DNA of 64,000 nucleotides from Phoma sp. XZ068. Lineage: Eukaryota > Ascomycota > Dothideomycetes > Pleosporales > Didymellaceae. Shown piece after piece: positions 59,452 to 64,000 of the stretch. The notes under the pieces are model-generated. The model was not told where the DNA came from. It saw only the letters and a list, made by a program, of their open reading frames with translations, and searched no databases. A program made the translations under genes and the position numbers. Every line of letters begins with the position of its first letter. Position 1 is the stretch's first letter. The DNA is taken from assembly GCA_004835665.1 (NCBI GenBank), contig RBKR01000025.1, forward strand, positions 248,001 to 312,000. Direction: 5' to 3'.

Positions 59452-60426
59452 CTACTCCTTGATTTTTGCCTTCATACTCTGCTTGCCGTAATGATCCCAG
59501 ATGTCTGCACTCCATTCGCCGGTCTCATTGCTCTGTCCAAGTATCCCATCGTGTCCAAGCAGTATCCGATAGGGCTCGCCCATGTATAATGGCGACATAG
59601 CACGGTACGTGATCGAGGTCGGTACTGCTTCAGAACCTCCGCCCTTTGCTGTGTCTCGCCAGAAGTCGAGGATGTTGATCAGGTTGAGCGGCCCGTGTAC
59701 GACACATGTTCTGTGCCCCTCAACCTGCCTGCACCACTCTGGCGAGAAGTGGATCTTGTGTCCATTGAACGTCAACGCAGAGAATCTGAACAGAGTCACA
59801 TCTGATTGGCAGAAGTCTCTAGTGTGCTCTCCAGATGGCAGCGCCCTCAATTCTGGCTTGGAGGGCGACATCAAAGGGTTTCCTGGTGTGATTTCCTTCT
59901 GGAACACCCAGTTTCTCTTGTCTACGAGCGCAATGCCTTTGTCGTTCTCAAAGGTCTTCTCTACACCAACGACTAGCATCTCTCCACCATTCTTGAGTAT
60001 CTTTGGTTCTGCAGACAAGAGTTTGGTGGTTTCGCGTACCTCCTGACCAACTCTTAACAATACGTCCTTGTCTTGCGCCCACGTCAGCTCACCACCAGCC
60101 CACATACGTCGCGTGTATGGCACGAGGGGGTTGACAGTTCGGTCTGTGCCATCGAGGCCAAGTTCAGATTCGATTATGCTTGGCGTGAAGTAGACGAGAT
60201 GGTATCCTGGGGGGACAGGGGTACCCTCCGCTGGTGGGTTGTTTGACGACGGTGTGCGGTTCAACGTGATCCTTAGCAATTGGAGCTGGTTCGCGTCGAG
60301 GACTTGCTTCCTAGTCGAAATTGGCTTGCCACTGCCAAACCGTTCGAATATCTCAGCGCTCGCTTCTGCGGCAGACGCTCGCCGGCACGTGCTGGCTGTG
60401 AAGAGACGGCGTGCTGCGTGAGCCAT
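59452..60426 (-). CDS. HTD2: mitochondrial hydroxyacyl-thioester dehydratase, HTD2/MaoC-like
   Basis: This intronless gene encodes 324 residues. The Arg/Ala/Ser-rich N-terminus (MAHAARRLFTASTCRRASA) looks like a mitochondrial presequence. Conserved stretches of the HTD2 / mesaconyl-C4-CoA hydratase-like family are visible: YHLVYFTPS near 85, YTRRMWAGGELTW near 115, and a C-terminal hot-dog part with ALTFNGHKIHFSPEWC and VVHGPLNLINIL. The last two carry the typical substrate-pocket residues. The likely role is dehydration of 3-hydroxyacyl-ACP in mitochondrial type II fatty acid synthesis (lipoate supply). A CoA hydratase of a catabolic route is the alternative. The gene is divergent from a Zn2Cys6 regulator, with 418 bp between the starts. 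Confidence 0.8.
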   Translation of the reverse strand: MAHAARRLFTASTCRRASAAEASAEIFERFGSGKPISTRKQVLDANQLQLLRITLNRTPSSNNPPAEGTPVPPGYHLVYFTPSIIESELGLDGTDRTVNPLVPYTRRMWAGGELTWAQDKDVLLRVGQEVRETTKLLSAEPKILKNGGEMLVVGVEKTFENDKGIALVDKRNWVFQKEITPGNPLMSPSKPELRALPSGEHTRDFCQSDVTLFRFSALTFNGHKIHFSPEWCRQVEGHRTCVVHGPLNLINILDFWRDTAKGGGSEAVPTSITYRAMSPLYMGEPYRILLGHDGILGQSNETGEWSADIWDHYGKQSMKAKIKE

Positions 60427-60844
60427 GTTGCGTTTGATACCGTTGAAAATTGAAGAAGTAAGAGATTGCGAGGCTGTCTGTGTTTGCTCCTGACGTGGTC
60501 GGCATTCAGCTCATGTTGGTATAGCGCTGGAACCAAGATCCAGCATAGCCGACTCGACAACGTCATTTGTTTACATGTCGCACTCGTGGAAAATCACATG
60601 GGGACTTCGACGATCAAGCAAGCCACATCTATCAATATTTCTTAGTAGTTGCATAGATTTCCAGGCTGTTCGTTTGCGCATACAATAACCAGTGAACTTC
60701 TAAACAAAGCGTTCACTGACGTTGATGGTTATGTCCCCTACGCATTCTGCCATCAGAAGCTGCACTTGCCGAGCCGCTAATGCGCACCCAAGTTAAACGG
60801 CTACTTCCCCCTCCTCCCGGCAACTCAGCATCATCAAGGCCAGC
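60427..60844. promoter_or_regulatory. divergent promoter HTD2-like / Zn2Cys6 regulator
   Basis: 418 bp between the two ATGs must contain both promoters. No strong TATA element or obvious palindromic CGG site is visible. Confidence 0.5.
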
Positions 60845-63053
60845 ATGATGGAGTACGGCGACGAACGACCGCGGAAGCGCGCGAAATTGGCATGCACAAA
60901 TTGTAACGCGCGACGAGTTAAGTGCGATGTCACGGATCGCCAGCCGTGTCGCAACTGCGAAGTGGCAGAGGCTGTGTGCGAGACGCGCGAGTCAAAGCGC
61001 GGCAAACACCCTCGCAAGCCAAAATTGGAGAATGACAAGCGCAACAGCATCACTGCAGGGGAGTATGTTTGGGGATTCGCTGGCATTTCGTAAGTCACAT
61101 TGTACTGACCTTTCTAGCACTGCGAAGATTGGCATAACCCCTGAGCGTCATGAAGATGACATTGCTGCATCGCACGTGCTTGCGTCCCTATCAACAAAGT
61201 TTCATAGCCCTGCGGAAAACCAGGCTGCGAACAACAGCATCGACTTCCAATTCGCTACCCCTCGAACGCGTGCAGATTCACAGGCTGGACTCTCACAGAG
61301 CGAGACGACTCGACCCGAGGACGATGCAGCGGTCTTCTTGGGCGAGTCCAGTTCACTCAGATATGTGACCGAGGAGGAGGCCCCAGTTCCAGCGCCTCAT
61401 CGCCCGCGACTACGCCATTGTGTACCTAATGCTGTGAAGGCAGAAGCACTTGTCCCCGAGTGGGAGGCAGAGAGACGGCGCAAGCGGATGGAAGCGCTCC
61501 AAGCTGAAGGTGCCTTCTCCTTTCCTCCCAGCGATGTTCGCATTGCTCTCTTGGAAGCCTACTTCCAGTGGTTTCACCCCCATTTCGCTGTTGTCGACGA
61601 AGCAGAACTATGGGAATCGCACCGCCAAGGGACTATCTCACCACTCCTGCTGCAAGCCATGCTCTTCATAGGTGTAATCCACTGCGAGGAGCTGACGCTA
61701 CGCAATTTGGGATGGGGAAATCGGCATCGAGCAAGATATATTTTCTACATCCGCGCCAAGGACATTTACGACGCTTCCTACGAGACAAACAAGCTGATCG
61801 TTCTCCAAGCTGTGTTTTTGATGAGCTTCTGGCGCGCTGGAGCGCTCCTAGAGAAAGATGCTCGCCATTGGCTTTCAGTTGCCATAAGTCTAGCCCAGAC
61901 CAAAGCGCTGCATCGGTCCACGGGAGAGTCAAATGAGAGAACAGCAAGGCTCAAACGGCGGTTATGGTGGGCCATATACGTCCGTGAACGTCAATGTGGC
62001 TCTGCTCTCGGCCTGCCAAATCGCATTCGTGACGAGGACTGCGATGTCGAACCTCTTACCACTTCAGACTTCGATTTTGCCTACCTGCCTACGACTTCCC
62101 CGATTGATGCCGAGCGCTTCAAAGACTATGGCGTTGGAATGGTAGAACTTGCTATCTTCCTTGGCAGAATCGTTGATGCCGGCTACCTTCCCAACCGTAC
62201 ATTGAAGCCTGAAGATCGTGCGACTATCAAGGATGAACTCTACAAATGGAAGCAAGACCTTCCTCTAGTCATGCAAGTCTCAGTAGATACTGGCGATGAT
62301 CCCAGTTTCCAAGCGAGCATGCTGCATCTTGCTTACAACAATCTGCTCATGCTCCTATACCGGTCGAACTTCATCAATGACGAAGACGGAAGCTCAGATA
62401 TTGAAGGAAATATAGCGCTACAAGCTGCTGCACGCAACTCTCGTATCGTGGAAGACATGTTGCCCAGAGCCAACATTGGCCACGCTCAGATCCACGTCAT
62501 CACAAATCTTTTCAATACTCTTTGCATACATGTTGCGCATCTGAGGCGATCTTCGGGCATCAACCGTACCCTCGCTGAGCATCGTGCGAAGTTATGCTTG
62601 CTAGGGCTTCAAGAGCTGCAAAAGACATGGGAAGTGACCAACTGGGTTCTTCAACTCTTCTTTCAGTACCTCGATCGATCTACCGCAGCGCGACTTGCTA
62701 TGGAGGCCGACGATATCGGAATCTCTAGCGTAGCTGCACCAAGCGGACACGTAACACGCGCATCAACACCTCTTCCGCAGTATGGCGATAAGGTGGATGC
62801 CGAAGATGTCGACGCAATGCTTACAATGCAGCAAATGAGCAATACCCAAACAGAGACAGGCATGACGCCATGGTCCTGGACCACCGACGAAGCAAACCAA
62901 TACCTGTTCTCGCAAATTGAGAATGACTTTGCTTTCGGCGAGGGCGGCATGCTGCAATGGAGCCCGAACGACCTCTTGAGCAGTGTGCTCACGCCAAACT
63001 ACGGTTTTAATGACCTAAATCCTCGCGAAAACGGCGTCCCACCGGCGCCTTGA
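60845..63053 (+). CDS. Zn2Cys6 transcription factor with fungal MHR domain
   Basis: Two exons (60845-61062, 61118-63053; 55-nt intron with GTATGT donor and TACTGAC branch) give 717 residues. The zinc cluster is C17, C20, C27, C35, C38, C45, preceded by a basic RPRKRAK stretch. The MHR domain lies at about 195-500 (AYFQWFHPHFAVVDE; RLKRRLWWAIYVRERQCGSAL), as in regulators of the cutinase/CTF1 and AmyR-like groups. A second GTAAGT donor at 61090 is in the same phase and would add nine residues, but would leave a 28-nt intron, so I prefer the first donor. Targets are unknown. Confidence 0.92.
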
Positions 63054-63241
63054 ATGGCTCTGTATTATTAGCAAATGTGCCGGTAGGAGCTTAGTGATCA
63101 ATCAGAAGTTTAGCAAGGTGCTAACGTAGTGAATCGACCCACACTCGACTTGATGGCAGTAATCTAGTTTTATCATTCCCAATCCTGCTAAGGGCTTGGC
63201 ATCAGACACTATTGTCATTCCGCACTATTGATTGCCATCAT

Positions 63242-64000
63242 TCAAGCCCACTTGCCAAGCACACTCATCAATACCATACCACAGACCAATGCGAACATGG
63301 CCGTCACCGTCCTGACCAGGCCAGCATTGAGCAAGCGGCCGTGCATCCAGTCTCTCGCCAACATCTCGACAATGCCGACCCATGCAAGAATGCCTGCAGA
63401 CAACGCGTCGAGTGTTCCGATAGCCACGATGGTAGAAGGATCGTTTCCGTTGAACGAGCGTAGAACACCAATACCGATAGCCATGCCGATAGGAGTGATG
63501 AGCGCGAAGGTACCACCCATGATGCACTTCTGAAGAGTCGATGCGGCCGCCTTGGGCAGCTCCGCGATACACGTTCCTAGCGCGATACCCTCAAACATCT
63601 GGTGGAAGAGAATGACGACGAAGAGTGTGATGAAGAAGGAATCACCAGCCACTACAAGGGTGATACCAATAAGGATGGAGTGGAATATGATACCAGCCTC
63701 GAGATTCATGACGTTGATCATCTCCTCCATGGGAGTAGCGTTGTGGATCGCTCCATGGGCATGGGGGAGGCCGTGACTGCGGTTGAGTTCGTTCTCGGGC
63801 GTGCTAGATGTAGAGACTGTCTTATCGCTACCGTTAGTGGGAGCGCCGCGGATCTCGCTGTCAGTAGCGGGTTGCTTCTTCTGTCGCCACTGGACGAAAC
63901 GTGCACCCAGATAGTCCGCCAAGAACGACAGGAAGAGACCAGCAAGGAAGACGGCGGCAGTGGTTCCCTCGTACTGAAGCTCACCCAAGCACTCGTTGCC
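63242..64000 (-). CDS. ZIP-family zinc/iron transporter (partial, C-terminal part)
   Basis: This plasma-membrane importer of Zn2+ (or Fe2+) is cut by the window edge. The frame is open to base 64000, so the start lies outside. About 252 codons are present. One hydrophobic helix (AAVFLAGLFLSFLADYLGA) is followed by a variable His-containing cytosolic loop (HGLPHAHGAIHN). The metal-site helices come next: HSILIGITLVVAG (TM4) and LFHQMFEGIALG (TM5, with the HQxFEG signature), then three more helices ending LVCGMVLMSVLGKWA. The stop at 63242 lies 188 bp from the convergent regulator. The family is certain; metal specificity is inferred. Confidence 0.93.
   Translation of the reverse strand, partial: GNECLGELQYEGTTAAVFLAGLFLSFLADYLGARFVQWRQKKQPATDSEIRGAPTNGSDKTVSTSSTPENELNRSHGLPHAHGAIHNATPMEEMINVMNLEAGIIFHSILIGITLVVAGDSFFITLFVVILFHQMFEGIALGTCIAELPKAAASTLQKCIMGGTFALITPIGMAIGIGVLRSFNGNDPSTIVAIGTLDALSAGILAWVGIVEMLARDWMHGRLLNAGLVRTVTAMFALVCGMVLMSVLGKWA

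Overview
The window is nuclear DNA of a filamentous ascomycete, most likely a Dothideomycete (Pleosporales-like). Nearly every gene has short GT-AG introns of 47-72 nt with CTAAC/CTGAC-type branch points. The families present are typical of plant-associated moulds: a PL4 rhamnogalacturonan lyase, a CFEM GPI protein, fungal Zn2Cys6 regulators, an AtuA-like protein and a vacuolar subtilase related to mould allergens. No rRNA, tRNA, CRISPR array or intact transposon was recognised. Spliced gene models were built by hand; for each one listed as joined, the exon phases were checked to add up to an open frame.

Layout. 0.8-8.0 kb is a housekeeping pair: PRP3 (splicing) divergent from RPA190 (largest subunit of RNA polymerase I). 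8-16 kb is gene-poor and holds a secreted Tyr/Ser/Pro-rich repeat protein and one weak hypothetical. 16-25.5 kb is a nutrient block: rhamnogalacturonan lyase, a DUR3-type urea transporter, an AtuA-family protein and an MFS transporter. Carbon-catabolite (CreA-like) and nitrogen (GATA) motif clusters lie in front of the lyase and the urea transporter. 25.5-31 kb looks like a decaying accessory stretch: a DUF7587-like gene with a frameshift, a RING/membrane gene of unclear structure, and a GNAT acetyltransferase with three in-frame stops. 31-33.7 kb carries a regulator with two tandem Zn2Cys6 clusters, the first of which only appears after splicing a short 5' exon.

35-46 kb holds BPH1 (a BEACH protein of about 2,632 residues, five exons) divergent from the vacuolar protease PRB1, which has an unusually long 376-nt intron. 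47-49 kb holds a BTB/POZ gene and an apparent relic of a second one. 49-64 kb holds a Zn2Cys6 regulator, two GPI-type surface proteins (one CFEM), two integral membrane proteins, a mitochondrial HTD2-like dehydratase divergent from a third Zn2Cys6 regulator, and the C-terminal part of a ZIP zinc transporter cut by the window edge.

No single new multi-gene system is proven. The best leads are the tandem-finger regulator beside the decaying 27-31 kb segment, the GNAT pseudogene whose stops are all C-to-T type, the BTB gene/relic pair, and the AtuA-MFS pair.
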